DNA from: Hyphomicrobiales bacterium | Lineage (GTDB): Bacteria; Pseudomonadota; Alphaproteobacteria; Rhizobiales; Beijerinckiaceae | Reading direction: 5' to 3' | Length of the DNA stretch: 64,000 nt | Assembly (NCBI GenBank): GCA_017302635.1 | Contig: JAFLCX010000002.1 | Coordinates: 310,001 to 374,000 of the forward strand | Part shown: piece by piece, positions 46,520 to 54,842 of the stretch | Layout: every line of letters begins with the position of its first letter | Position numbering within the stretch: position 1 is the first letter of the stretch | Notes under the pieces: model-generated | Seen by the model: only the letters and a program-made list of their open reading frames with translations | Database searches by the model: none | Told to the model about the DNA's origin: nothing | Position numbers and translations under genes: made by a program

Positions 46520-47283
46520 TGCCCGATCCGATCCTCTCACCCCTTCTTTCGAAAGCCGGCATCCGCCACGCGTTTTTCACACGTAGTGGGGGTGTCTCTG
46601 AAGGGATTTATGCCGGGCTCAATGGCGGGCTAGGTTCCGACGATCATCCCGCTCATGTCGCTGAGAACCGGCGTCGCATGGCGGATTGGCTCGGTGTCGA
46701 GCCGAGCCATTTCCTGTCGCTCTATCAGGTGCACTCACCGGATGTGTTGCATGTCGATGGACCATGGCCAGGGGATCGCCCCAGGGCGGATGGCATGGCG
46801 ACGGCAACGCCCGGCCTCGCGCTGGCAGTCGGGTCGGCGGATTGTGGCCCCATTCTCTTTGCTGATCCGGAGGCGAAGATCATCGGAGCATGTCATTCCG
46901 GCTGGAAGGGTGCGATTGGCGGCGTGCTCGAATCCACCCTTGAATCGATGGAGAAGCTTGGCGCTTCCCGCTCGCGCATCCTCGTGGCGCTCGGACCGAT
47001 GCTGAGTCAGTCCCATTACGAGGTTGGGCCGGAATTTCAGGCGACCTTTCTCGCGCATGATCCTGCCAATGCTGATTTCTTCAGGCCCGGCTTGAGACCC
47101 GATTACCCGCATTTCGATCTGCCCGGATACATCACGCGGCGGCTTGAAATGGCGCGCGTTGGCGCTGTGGAGGACAGTGCACTCTGCACCTATGCGGATG
47201 AAACCCGGTTCTATTCCTACCGGCGCAAGACCCATCGGGGCGAAGCCGATTATGGACGTCTGATGGCGGCCATCCGGCTTTAG
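46519..47283 (+). CDS. pgeF: Peptidoglycan editing factor PgeF (laccase-domain protein)
   Basis: A 254-residue protein of the YfiH family. The landmarks are FFTRSGGVSEGIYAGLNGG in part, the metal-site cysteine in SADCGPILF, the histidine-cysteine pair in ACHSGWKGA, and the C-terminal YSYRRKTHRGEADYGR. In Escherichia coli PgeF removes wrongly incorporated residues from peptidoglycan precursors; older names call it polyphenol oxidase. Last gene of the lgt unit, it overlaps the convergent SDR stop by 4 bases. Confidence 0.92.
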   Translation: MPDPILSPLLSKAGIRHAFFTRSGGVSEGIYAGLNGGLGSDDHPAHVAENRRRMADWLGVEPSHFLSLYQVHSPDVLHVDGPWPGDRPRADGMATATPGLALAVGSADCGPILFADPEAKIIGACHSGWKGAIGGVLESTLESMEKLGASRSRILVALGPMLSQSHYEVGPEFQATFLAHDPANADFFRPGLRPDYPHFDLPGYITRRLEMARVGAVEDSALCTYADETRFYSYRRKTHRGEADYGRLMAAIRL

Positions 47284-48029
47284 GCTACGATATCCGGCGT
47301 CTGCCAGCCGAGATGCTGTCCGGAATCCACCGCGAGCATCTGGCCTGTAACGGCTTCGGCTTCGGCCAGAAACAGCACGGCTTCAGCGATTTCCCCGACA
47401 CGCACGGCCCGGCCCAGAGGCGTGCCGGCGGCTTCGAGCGCGAAGGCATCCGTTCCATCATGAAGGTTGGGCAGGACCGGGCCGGGGCCAACACCGTTCA
47501 CCCGGATGCCGCGGGGAGCCAGAGCCTGCGCCAGCGTTTTTGTCGCAGTGTAGAGCGCGGCCTTGGCGAGCGTGTAGGAGAAGAAATGCGGGTTCACACG
47601 GAACACCCGCTGGTCGATCAGATTGATGATCGCGCCTGTCTCGCCTTCGGGCAGCTGGGCCGCGAAGGCCTTCGCAAGCAGCACGGGGGCTTGCAGGTTC
47701 ACCGCGAGATTGGCGGTAAACTGCTGGCTGTCGAGCGTCGCCAAATCATCTTTCGCAAAGAGAGAGGCGTTGTTCACGAGCACGTCCGGCGGGCCAAACG
47801 GCATGCTCGCCGCTTCCATCAAGATGGTGAGGCCATCGAGATCTGCGAGATCTCCCGCGATCGACGCGGCGCGCGCACCCATCATGCGCAACTCTGTGGC
47901 CTTGGCCTCGGCCTCCCGAGGGTCGCGCCCGTGAATAACAAGGGCATAACCGGCGGATGCCAGTCGATCGGAAATCGCGCTGCCAATGCGCTTCGTGCCG
48001 CCGGTGACGAGTGCGACCTTGCGGCTCAT
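47280..48029 (-). CDS. SDR oxidoreductase, pteridine-reductase-like
   Basis: A 249-residue short-chain dehydrogenase. The cofactor motif is TGGTKRIGSAI, where the T-K-R-I-G form resembles FolM/PTR1 rather than the usual TGxxxGIG. NNAS follows. The catalytic Y-x3-K is in FSYTLAKAAL. The usual catalytic serine position reads NLIDQRV, an Asp as in pteridine reductases. Substrate is therefore possibly a dihydropterin, by inference. It overlaps the upstream glycosyltransferase by 4 bases. Confidence 0.8.
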   Translation of the reverse strand: MSRKVALVTGGTKRIGSAISDRLASAGYALVIHGRDPREAEAKATELRMMGARAASIAGDLADLDGLTILMEAASMPFGPPDVLVNNASLFAKDDLATLDSQQFTANLAVNLQAPVLLAKAFAAQLPEGETGAIINLIDQRVFRVNPHFFSYTLAKAALYTATKTLAQALAPRGIRVNGVGPGPVLPNLHDGTDAFALEAAGTPLGRAVRVGEIAEAVLFLAEAEAVTGQMLAVDSGQHLGWQTPDIVA

Positions 48030-48907
48030 CGGTTGGTGTCCTGCCGATTCTTGCGCGCGATCGAGCGGCGTTCGTAGTCCTTGGCGACGCGCAGCCAGCG
48101 GAAAAAGGCAAAATTCATCGCCGTGATGAAACCATACACGCCGCGCGCAAAATGCCTGCGGCCGAAATAGGCTTTCACGAAGGCGGCCGGAAACTCGACA
48201 AATACCCGGAAGGTCGAGACCGATTTGCCCCGGCTGGCAAGGTCGGCGACCTGCTGGTCGGAATAGGCATTCAGCTTCTCGATCTGGTCGCCGATCGAGC
48301 GAACCGAGAAATGATGGATCGTTCCTCGCAACCGGCCCACTCGGGTTCCGGGCTGCAAATCCACCCGGTCATGAACCGGAGAAAGCGAATAGGTTCCCTT
48401 GTCGCGCCGGTAGAGCCGCACCGGGGCGAGCGCATAGGCGAGGGGATGCGGGGCATCTTCACCCGGAAAAATCTCAGCGATGCGGATTTCATAGGCCTCA
48501 GCCGCCGGTTCGCCCGCAGCGAAGAGGCCTGCAATTTCATCCGCGAGATTCGGCGGCACGAATTCGTCGGCATCGATGTTGAGTACCCAATTGTGCCGGC
48601 ACTCACCTTCCGCAAAGCGTTTCTGAGGGCCGTACCCGGGCCACTCACGCTCGATGACACGCGCGCCTTCAGCGATGGCGAGGGCTTGCGTGCCGTCCGT
48701 TGAGCCGGAGTCAACGACAAGGATGTCGTCGGACATGCCGCGCACGGCCCGGATGACCCGCGGCAGGCGATCAGCCTCGTTCTTCGCAATGATGAAGACA
48801 GAAAGCGGCGGGCGCGTCACGAAACCGGGTTCCCTTGAGAGGCAGGGCGAGGCTCCCTCGCTTCGCATGGCAGCGCCACCGCCGCAAGCGGGCTGGCGCG
48901 TGTTCAT
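48026..48907 (-). CDS. Family 2 glycosyltransferase, WaaE/KdtX-like
   Basis: A GT-A fold glycosyltransferase. The catalytic region reads LSVFIIAKNEADRL, ILVVDSGSTDGTQ and the DxD-like NIDADEFVPP. The C-terminal part includes YSLSPVHDRVDL and ends with a likely membrane-facing basic segment. This subgroup includes lipopolysaccharide core enzymes. ATG 48907 is the longest start; GTG 48820, with AAGGGA upstream and right at the domain edge, is a serious alternative. Confidence 0.85.
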   Translation of the reverse strand: MNTRQPACGGGAAMRSEGASPCLSREPGFVTRPPLSVFIIAKNEADRLPRVIRAVRGMSDDILVVDSGSTDGTQALAIAEGARVIEREWPGYGPQKRFAEGECRHNWVLNIDADEFVPPNLADEIAGLFAAGEPAAEAYEIRIAEIFPGEDAPHPLAYALAPVRLYRRDKGTYSLSPVHDRVDLQPGTRVGRLRGTIHHFSVRSIGDQIEKLNAYSDQQVADLASRGKSVSTFRVFVEFPAAFVKAYFGRRHFARGVYGFITAMNFAFFRWLRVAKDYERRSIARKNRQDTNR

Positions 48908-49058
48908 GCCCTGTTAGGCTTAACACATCCTCACGGTGTTTAATCATTTGTTGGGCCTCTTTGGAAGCTTCTGTTCATCATTAAAATCGGGTGTGTTAAT
49001 CCTGACAATCAATGAACGACCGAAGTGTCGTTTTCTTTCTGTTGTACGGAGTAGCGCG

Positions 49059-49685
49059 GTGAGAATGAACTTGCGTTCAACCTTGATTTGTCTGGCAGTT
49101 CTCCCTGGTATTGCTTATTCCGCACAGGTCTATGCTGCTGATTTTCCAGGTAGTCGCACGGGTAATCCGACCTTGGGCGTTGCGCAGAACTGGAATGGCT
49201 TCTATCTCGGTGGCCATCTTGGTTACGGCGTAGGGCGGGCAAACTCGGCCAATCTGTCCGGTTTCACGATCGGCGCGCAGTTGGGCGTCAACTTTCACGT
49301 CGGTCCGGTTGTTCTCGGCGGTGAACTGGACACGACCTATTCCGGCATCGATTACCGTGGCTTCACCGACAAGTTCGCTCAGAAATGGCTGACCTCGGGT
49401 CGTGCGCGCGTCGGTTATGCTCTCGATCGCTTCATGCCCTATGTCACAGCCGGTATTGCCCATACTTCGGGTGAGATGAAAACCGCGACCGGCAAGCACG
49501 AGCAGGGCCATTACGGTTATGTCATCGGCCTTGGCTCTGAAGCGATGCTGACGGAGCGTGTCTCGGCCCGCGTCGAATATCTGCATTACCGGTTTGGCGC
49601 CCAGACTTACACCATGCCGGCGGTCACCCGCAGCACGGGCATCGTCACCAACACGATCCGCTTCGGTCTCAATTATCGATTCTGA
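49059..49685 (+). CDS. Outer membrane beta-barrel protein, Omp25/31-like
   Basis: A 208-residue barrel protein. A signal peptide (LAVLPGIAYSAQVYA) is followed by the family opening WNGFYLGGHLGYGVG, alternating strands, GRARVGYALDRFMPYVTAG, and a C-terminal aromatic residue (FGLNYRF) as required for barrel insertion. GGAG lies 7 bases before GTG 49059; ATG 49065 is the other option. The 150-base upstream region is AT-rich and carries inverted repeats. A second, similar gene follows at 49900. Confidence 0.85.
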   Translation: MRMNLRSTLICLAVLPGIAYSAQVYAADFPGSRTGNPTLGVAQNWNGFYLGGHLGYGVGRANSANLSGFTIGAQLGVNFHVGPVVLGGELDTTYSGIDYRGFTDKFAQKWLTSGRARVGYALDRFMPYVTAGIAHTSGEMKTATGKHEQGHYGYVIGLGSEAMLTERVSARVEYLHYRFGAQTYTMPAVTRSTGIVTNTIRFGLNYRF

Positions 49686-49899
49686 CCGGGTGTAACGGTT
49701 GCTTCATCCTGCCCCATACGCGGCGGAAATGAGGCCGGCCCGGTCACGAAATGGACAGACGGACACCGGATAGGAAGTCCGCATTCGGGAGGAGGCGAGC
49801 CCTCCTCAAGCCTGTTGAGACGGGTTTGCAGGGCTCTATCCACGAAAGCCGGCCGAGGGCCTCCTCACGTCCTGGCCGCATTGGCACAAAGGAGTATTT

Positions 49900-50547
49900 G
49901 TGATGAAGAACAAGATGATGCTGGCCGTAGTCGCGGCTGTTCTGGCGGGCTCCGCCAGCGCGGCTGACCTGCCGCGTCGCACGGCCCCTGTCGTGCCGGC
50001 TGTCACTGCGCTGCCGGTTTTTGCCTGGACCGGCTTCTACGCCGGTGTGAATGCCGGCTGGGGCTTCGGCCAATATGCCGGCTCTGGAGCTTCCGCCTTT
50101 AAGGATCCTTCGGGTTTCACCGGCGGTGGTCAGATTGGCTACAATTATCAGATGGGCAACATCGTGCTCGGCCTCGAGACGGATCTGAACTACGCCCATC
50201 TTCGCGCAACCAATTCCGCGATCGGTGTTGGTGGTTCGAAGGCGACGGTTGATTATTACGGCACGGTGCGTGCACGCGCCGGTATCGCGATCGACCGGTT
50301 CCTGCCCTACATCACGGGCGGTTTCGCTTACGGCGGTACGAACATCACGGTTCCGGGCTTCGCCAAGACTTCGCCAAACCATACGGGTTGGGTGGCGGGT
50401 GCAGGTATCGAATACGCCTTCACCAACAACCTGACCACGCGCATTGAGGCGTTCTATGTCGATCTCGACAACAAGCGCACACCGACCGGCTCGAAACTGG
50501 GTCCGGAGTTCGGCGTGGTGCGCGCGGGTCTGAACTACAAGTTCTGA
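49900..50547 (+). CDS. Outer membrane beta-barrel protein, Omp25/31-like
   Basis: A 215-residue barrel protein related to the previous one. The signal peptide ends at AGSASA, then ADLPRR, the typical mature start of Hyphomicrobiales Omp proteins. WTGFYAGVNAGWGFG opens the barrel, VRARAGIAIDRFLPYITGG sits in the middle, and LNYKF closes it. AAAGGAG precedes GTG 49900 and ATG 49903. The gene has a 214-base leader with repeats, and a strong terminator follows. Confidence 0.9.
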   Translation: MMKNKMMLAVVAAVLAGSASAADLPRRTAPVVPAVTALPVFAWTGFYAGVNAGWGFGQYAGSGASAFKDPSGFTGGGQIGYNYQMGNIVLGLETDLNYAHLRATNSAIGVGGSKATVDYYGTVRARAGIAIDRFLPYITGGFAYGGTNITVPGFAKTSPNHTGWVAGAGIEYAFTNNLTTRIEAFYVDLDNKRTPTGSKLGPEFGVVRAGLNYKF

Positions 50548-50573
50548 ACCCAGATTCATCGCGGAGATGCGAG

Positions 50574-50602
50574 CCCGGCCCTCACGAGGGGCCGGGTTTT
50601 TT
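50574..50602 (+). terminator. Terminator of the second Omp gene
   Basis: A perfect 8-bp GC stem, CCCGGCCC (50574-50581) and GGGCCGGG (50589-50596), with a 7-base loop and six T directly after. It lies 26 bases past the stop codon. Confidence 0.92.
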
Positions 50603-50616
50603 GCATTTGTGAGGGC

Positions 50617-51225
50617 TCACAGTCGCGGCTTCGTCTCCGAAAAATGGGGCATCCCCTTGTTCATGGCGGCGAGGAAGGCCGCGAGCTTGGGATATTTGCC
50701 GCTCGCGAGCGTCGAGAAGCGGAAATCGAGCCAATCGAGCATGCAGGCAATGGTCAAAGTGCCGACATCCGGCGTGGCACTCGCCATCGGCGGATCGTTT
50801 TCCAAAGCGGCCAGACCGCGCTCGACTTTCCCGCGCTGATGATCGAGCCAACGCGTTTCGTGCTTCTCGGCATCGCGGAAGCGACCTTCGTAAAGCAGCA
50901 GGATCGCGGCATCCATGATGCCGTCGCCCAAAGCCTGAAGCTTGAGGGCCGCGAGCTTCTTCGGCCATTCAGCGGGGATGACTTTCCCGCCGCCGGCATC
51001 GTGATCGAGCCACTCGATGATGACGCGACTGTCATAGACGGTCATTCCATCGGGCAGGATCAGGCAGGGAATTTTACCGAGCGGGTTATCCCGCCGCAGC
51101 GGATCGTCTGCGCTCATCGTGTCGGCATTGACGATCGTGAGCTTCGATTTATGGCCAGTCACGAGAGCAGCGACCTTCACTTTCCGGCCGAAAGGTGAGG
51201 TGGAAGACGATCGCAGGGTGAGCAT
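50617..51225 (-). CDS. Glutathione S-transferase family protein
   Basis: A 202-residue protein with an N-terminal thioredoxin-like domain (SSSTSPFGRKVKVAAL, with a serine in the catalytic position; NPLGKIPCLIL with the cis-proline; YDSRVIIEWL with the glutathione-binding Ser) and a helical C-terminal domain. ATG 51225 follows AAGAAGGA. The physiological substrate is unknown. rlmJ lies upstream on the same strand. Confidence 0.9.
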   Translation of the reverse strand: MLTLRSSSTSPFGRKVKVAALVTGHKSKLTIVNADTMSADDPLRRDNPLGKIPCLILPDGMTVYDSRVIIEWLDHDAGGGKVIPAEWPKKLAALKLQALGDGIMDAAILLLYEGRFRDAEKHETRWLDHQRGKVERGLAALENDPPMASATPDVGTLTIACMLDWLDFRFSTLASGKYPKLAAFLAAMNKGMPHFSETKPRL

Positions 51226-51307
51226 GAGGGGTCCTTCTTGGCGCCGAGTGATTCCGGGGCGATTTGGCATCGCCATTCTTGGCCCGCGCCCCATGCACTG
51301 GCAAGCC

Positions 51308-52153
51308 TCAGGATTTCGTCAGCCAGTCGATCCGGTAGCGGGCGCGATCGGAGAGCGCGAGGCGAGCTGCGAGTTCGGGCAGCAGAGCTTCCATGTCCCG
51401 CGCCAGCGTAAAGGGCGGGTTGGCGATCAGCAGGCCGGTGCCGACAAGCGGTCCCTCCGCCAGCGGGCGGTCGACATGCAACTCCACGCTCAGGATATCG
51501 GCGAAGCCGCTTTCAACCGCCTTTTCCTCGAAAAACCGCAACCCGGCCTGATCCTTCACCGGATACCAGATCGCGAGACTACCGCCCGGCCATTTCCGCC
51601 CCATCATCGCGATGCCGGTCGCAAGTTGCGAGAACTCGTCCCGCACCTCGAAAGGAGGGTCCACCAGCACCATGCCGCGCCGCTCTTTGGGTGGAATCTG
51701 CGCCTTCCACATGGTGTAGCCATCGAGCGCGGTGACGGCGAGGCGCGGATCGCGATAAGGCGCCAGAAGTTTCTTCAGCGCTGCCTCGGCTTTTGGATGT
51801 GCCTCGTTGAACACGGCGCGATCCTGCTCGCGCAGGCCTTCGCGGATGAAAAGCGGTGAGCCGGGATAAAACCGCCCCTCGGGCGAGATGGCTCGCAAGG
51901 CTGCCCGCCAGGGCGCGAGAACCATTTCGGCCTCTGCGCTGAACGTCGCACCCATCCGCCCGATTCCATTGCGCCATTCGCCTGTGCGTTCGGCCTCCTC
52001 GCTCTTGAGATCGTAGAGCCCGCTGCCGGCATGCGTATCGAGGACGCGAAAGGGCGCGGGTTTCAGTGCGAGATGCGCCAGCATCCGCATCAGGATCACG
52101 TGCTTGAGGATGTCGGCGAAGTTTCCGGCATGAAAGCCGTGACGGTAGTTCAT
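51308..52153 (-). CDS. rlmJ: 23S rRNA (adenine(2030)-N(6))-methyltransferase RlmJ
   Basis: A 281-residue methyltransferase with the family start MNYRHGFHAGNFADILKH, DTHAGSGLYDL for SAM binding, and the catalytic DPPFE near residue 165 with the adjacent VLVDPPFEVRDEF. It methylates A2030 of 23S rRNA in Escherichia coli. Length is standard. Confidence 0.93.
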   Translation of the reverse strand: MNYRHGFHAGNFADILKHVILMRMLAHLALKPAPFRVLDTHAGSGLYDLKSEEAERTGEWRNGIGRMGATFSAEAEMVLAPWRAALRAISPEGRFYPGSPLFIREGLREQDRAVFNEAHPKAEAALKKLLAPYRDPRLAVTALDGYTMWKAQIPPKERRGMVLVDPPFEVRDEFSQLATGIAMMGRKWPGGSLAIWYPVKDQAGLRFFEEKAVESGFADILSVELHVDRPLAEGPLVGTGLLIANPPFTLARDMEALLPELAARLALSDRARYRIDWLTKS

Positions 52154-52162
52154 CGGGAGGCT

Positions 52163-52819
52163 TCACCGCGCCGATGGCACGGTGATTTCGCGCGCGCGGC
52201 AGCTGTCACGATCGACCTGCTCGCAGGACCGGAAACCACGAAGATCCTTCGTGAAGCAGATGCGGATTTCCTCCAGCATGCCGCGATCGCAGGTGACGGA
52301 CATCATATCGGCCCTCAGCCCCGGATTGACGTCGGCGAAAGCCCGCTCGATGTCGAGAGGCGCGAGACGGGTGTTCTCGCGCGGCGCGATCAGTTTCTCC
52401 GGAACTTTCACGCGGGTGCGAGCGGCCGCCGTCGCGTCGAAATAGGCTTCCGGCGGGAGGCCCGAGCAGGAGCCATGCTTGCGCCATTGATGACGCGCGA
52501 GACCCTGATCCGGCAGCACGGTTTCTGCACGGTTCATTGCCGCGCGCGACGGATTGCGCCCATCCGGACCGCAAAAAGCAGGGTACCCGCGCTCATATTG
52601 TGGCCAGAGGCCGTGCACCACGAAGCCGGGATTGCGACCCGGCTCGCATTGGCGGGCTCCGCGACGCGCGCCTGTCAATTCGCACCATGTCGCCGACCAC
52701 GAAAGCGAGAGCACGTAAAAATCGAACTCGCCCATCGCCGCGCCACGGTTTTCACGCGGCTGGGCAACCGCACCGGACAAACCGGCCAGAAAGCCCAATA
52801 CAAACAAAAAGCTGCGCAT
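52163..52819 (-). CDS. RNase T2 family secreted ribonuclease
   Basis: A 218-residue protein with a signal peptide ending near AVAQ20. The first active-site block is GFVVHGLWPQYE, with catalytic His69. The second is HQWRKHGSC, with His115. In most family members the second block reads H-E-W-x-K-H-G, so the auxiliary glutamate is glutamine (Gln111) here. Cysteines for disulfides are present. The ATG overlaps the stop of the upstream small secreted protein gene by one base. Expected in the periplasm, where it would degrade RNA. Confidence 0.88.
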   Translation of the reverse strand: MRSFLFVLGFLAGLSGAVAQPRENRGAAMGEFDFYVLSLSWSATWCELTGARRGARQCEPGRNPGFVVHGLWPQYERGYPAFCGPDGRNPSRAAMNRAETVLPDQGLARHQWRKHGSCSGLPPEAYFDATAAARTRVKVPEKLIAPRENTRLAPLDIERAFADVNPGLRADMMSVTCDRGMLEEIRICFTKDLRGFRSCEQVDRDSCRAREITVPSAR

Positions 52820-53259
52820 CAGCGGGTGAACCGACTGCAATCGCCGGCAGCAGTGAGGTTGCGATCATAACCGGCGAGGCAGAAGCTCACGCCCTCGCCA
52901 AAGCCGGGGAAGCCGTAATTCTCTATGATCGCGTAACGCAGCCGCAGTCTCTTCCGGTCTGCCATCACAGCCACGGCTTCGCAGGTGCGGCGCGGCACGA
53001 GGTCAAGTCCATCAGCGCGCAAGCCCGATTGGCGGATTTTCTCGAAGCCGATGATTTCCGCATTGCTCGACCAATAGCGCCGTTCCGTGGAGGCGAAGCG
53101 AGATTGGATCCGGCTCAGCACATCGGGCGAATGGCAATCCGACACAACACCGTAGAACGGGCCGTAGCGCGTCTCTGCCGGAAGTTCCTCTCGCGCCCCG
53201 AGAGGGGAGGCTATGGCGATGGCGAACAGGCAGGCAAGAGCGGAGGTTTTTCGGCGCAT
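52819..53259 (-). CDS. Small secreted cysteine-containing protein, unknown function
   Basis: A 146-residue protein with a signal peptide (LACLFAIAIASPLGA) and a mature chain holding four cysteines (DCHSP, RTCEAV, FCLAGY, DCSRF), enough for two disulfides. I recognise no family. GGAG precedes ATG 53259; the longer frame to 53322 has no ribosome site. Its stop overlaps the RNase T2 start, so the pair is coupled and both go to the envelope. Confidence 0.72.
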   Translation of the reverse strand: MRRKTSALACLFAIAIASPLGAREELPAETRYGPFYGVVSDCHSPDVLSRIQSRFASTERRYWSSNAEIIGFEKIRQSGLRADGLDLVPRRTCEAVAVMADRKRLRLRYAIIENYGFPGFGEGVSFCLAGYDRNLTAAGDCSRFTR

Positions 53260-53328
53260 GGCATGCTCCTTCGCAGGGTGAGGCGCGAGAGAAGCTTTGG
53301 CCATCGGGCGAGCCTCGGTCAAGCGCCT

Positions 53329-54522
53329 TCAATTGCCGGAAGGCGGCATCAGCACTTTCGATGTGGGCCGGCGGATGGGGGCCTGACGCTGGCGGACAGG
53401 TTCAACCTGCTGCACGCTGCGCGCTTCCGGAAGGATCGCGTTGGAAGGCGCGGGTAGCGGCTGGTTGAGGGTGCTGCGGCTGCGCGGTCCGGGCAATTCG
53501 CTCACGGATGAGGTGATGTCGAAATCGCGTGGATCAAACTCTTCCTCCGTTTCCATCACCTCGCCGGAGAGTCGGTTGGCCTGCGCCTGAAGTCCGCCGC
53601 CCTGCGGCGCCATCATAGGCTGGGGAGGACGTTGCGACAGCAGCACCGGCGGCTGTGTGGCCTGCGGAGGCGCGGCTTGCTGCCCGCCATAGGCTGTCAG
53701 TGGCGGCATCTGTGGCTGGGCTTGCGGCTGGATCGCAGGGCGCAGCGGAGCCTCGAGTTTCGGTCGGCAATAGCGGCGCGTGCCCTTGGCATCGTGCCGC
53801 GCGAGATCAATGTGGAAATGATCGTAATGGAATGCATCCGAACCCGGACCGAGAACGGTGCGGAACTTGTCGCAGGCCGAATGCAGCGCGTCCCGCAGGA
53901 AACCGCGCTCGGCTTCGGTGCCGCGCCAGCCGCCTTTGACCGTGACGACATTTCCATCCGCCAGCACGAAGGCCATGATGTCGAGCGCATTGCCGAAGGC
54001 GTGCTCCGAGAGCCGCGCACCCGGCTGATGGTTGCGCCGTCGGCAATTGTAGGAGCCGCCGGAGCGGATTTCCTTTACCGGCTGCCCGAACCAGGCCAGA
54101 GCCGCCGGCTGAACCGAGGTGTTAAGCCAGTCATCCACCCATGCCACCATCGGGCAAGTGAGGGTCGCCTCGGGTTTCAGCACCGTGAGTCGCAGGTCGG
54201 CGCCGTTCGACGCAAGGGTCGGCAAGCCGAGATTGGCGAAACTCTGCACGAGGCTCTGATCATTCTGGAAGGCCTGAACCTTCAGCGGAATATCCAGCCC
54301 GCAAGCCCCCGCGCCATCAATCGGTCTGGTGATGCGGACCGTCTCGCTTTCCTTCACGATCCCCGCTTTCATGCAGGCGATCTCGGCCTGTCCGCGCCAG
54401 GCCTCGCGCTGTTCGTATTTCACGAAACCGCACCCGGATAGGAGGGCTGCGCTCGCCAGAAAGGCGAGACAGAGCCGCACGGCGGGGCTGATCGCGTGAA
54501 GGGCATGACGGGAACGCAACAT
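53329..54522 (-). CDS. Extensin-like family lipoprotein
   Basis: A 397-residue protein. The N-terminus is a lipoprotein signal (LASAALLSGC). The extensin-like C-terminal domain family region shows GARLSEHAFGNALDIMAF and DAFHYDHFHIDLARH, histidine and aspartate motifs of the D-Ala-D-Ala peptidase-like fold, near residues 160-245. The last about 130 residues are a low-complexity Pro/Gln-rich tail. A cell-wall role is inferred. Confidence 0.85.
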   Translation of the reverse strand: MLRSRHALHAISPAVRLCLAFLASAALLSGCGFVKYEQREAWRGQAEIACMKAGIVKESETVRITRPIDGAGACGLDIPLKVQAFQNDQSLVQSFANLGLPTLASNGADLRLTVLKPEATLTCPMVAWVDDWLNTSVQPAALAWFGQPVKEIRSGGSYNCRRRNHQPGARLSEHAFGNALDIMAFVLADGNVVTVKGGWRGTEAERGFLRDALHSACDKFRTVLGPGSDAFHYDHFHIDLARHDAKGTRRYCRPKLEAPLRPAIQPQAQPQMPPLTAYGGQQAAPPQATQPPVLLSQRPPQPMMAPQGGGLQAQANRLSGEVMETEEEFDPRDFDITSSVSELPGPRSRSTLNQPLPAPSNAILPEARSVQQVEPVRQRQAPIRRPTSKVLMPPSGN

Positions 54523-54605
54523 TCCCGAAAATTGACTTGGATGCGGTAAGGTTCCTTTAAGGAAGGTGGTTGCGAAACGGTAAAGATTCGGGAGACCGTG
54601 GAGTC

Positions 54606-54842
54606 ATGCAGGGCAAGGCGCGATTTGTTTTTCCATTCTTTCTCTCGGGCATCATGGCTTTCCTGATGACCGGTTTCGTCACATGGCTCAATCTTGGCCT
54701 GCCGCCCGATTTCCTTGCCCGATGGATGAAGGCATGGCTGATCGCCTGGCCGCTGGCTTACATTTCGGCGCTCATTGCCGCACCCTTTGCTCAACGCGCG
54801 ACGCAGTTCGTGCTCAAAACGATGGAAGGCCCCAAGGCATGA
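54606..54842 (+). CDS. DUF2798 domain-containing membrane protein
   Basis: A 78-residue protein with two hydrophobic helices (FPFFLSGIMAFLMTGFVTW in part, and WLIAWPLAYISALIAAPFA), the pattern of the DUF2798 family. GGAG lies upstream of ATG 54606. Its TGA overlaps the amidase start (ATGA), so the two are coupled. Function unknown. Confidence 0.85.
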   Translation: MQGKARFVFPFFLSGIMAFLMTGFVTWLNLGLPPDFLARWMKAWLIAWPLAYISALIAAPFAQRATQFVLKTMEGPKA

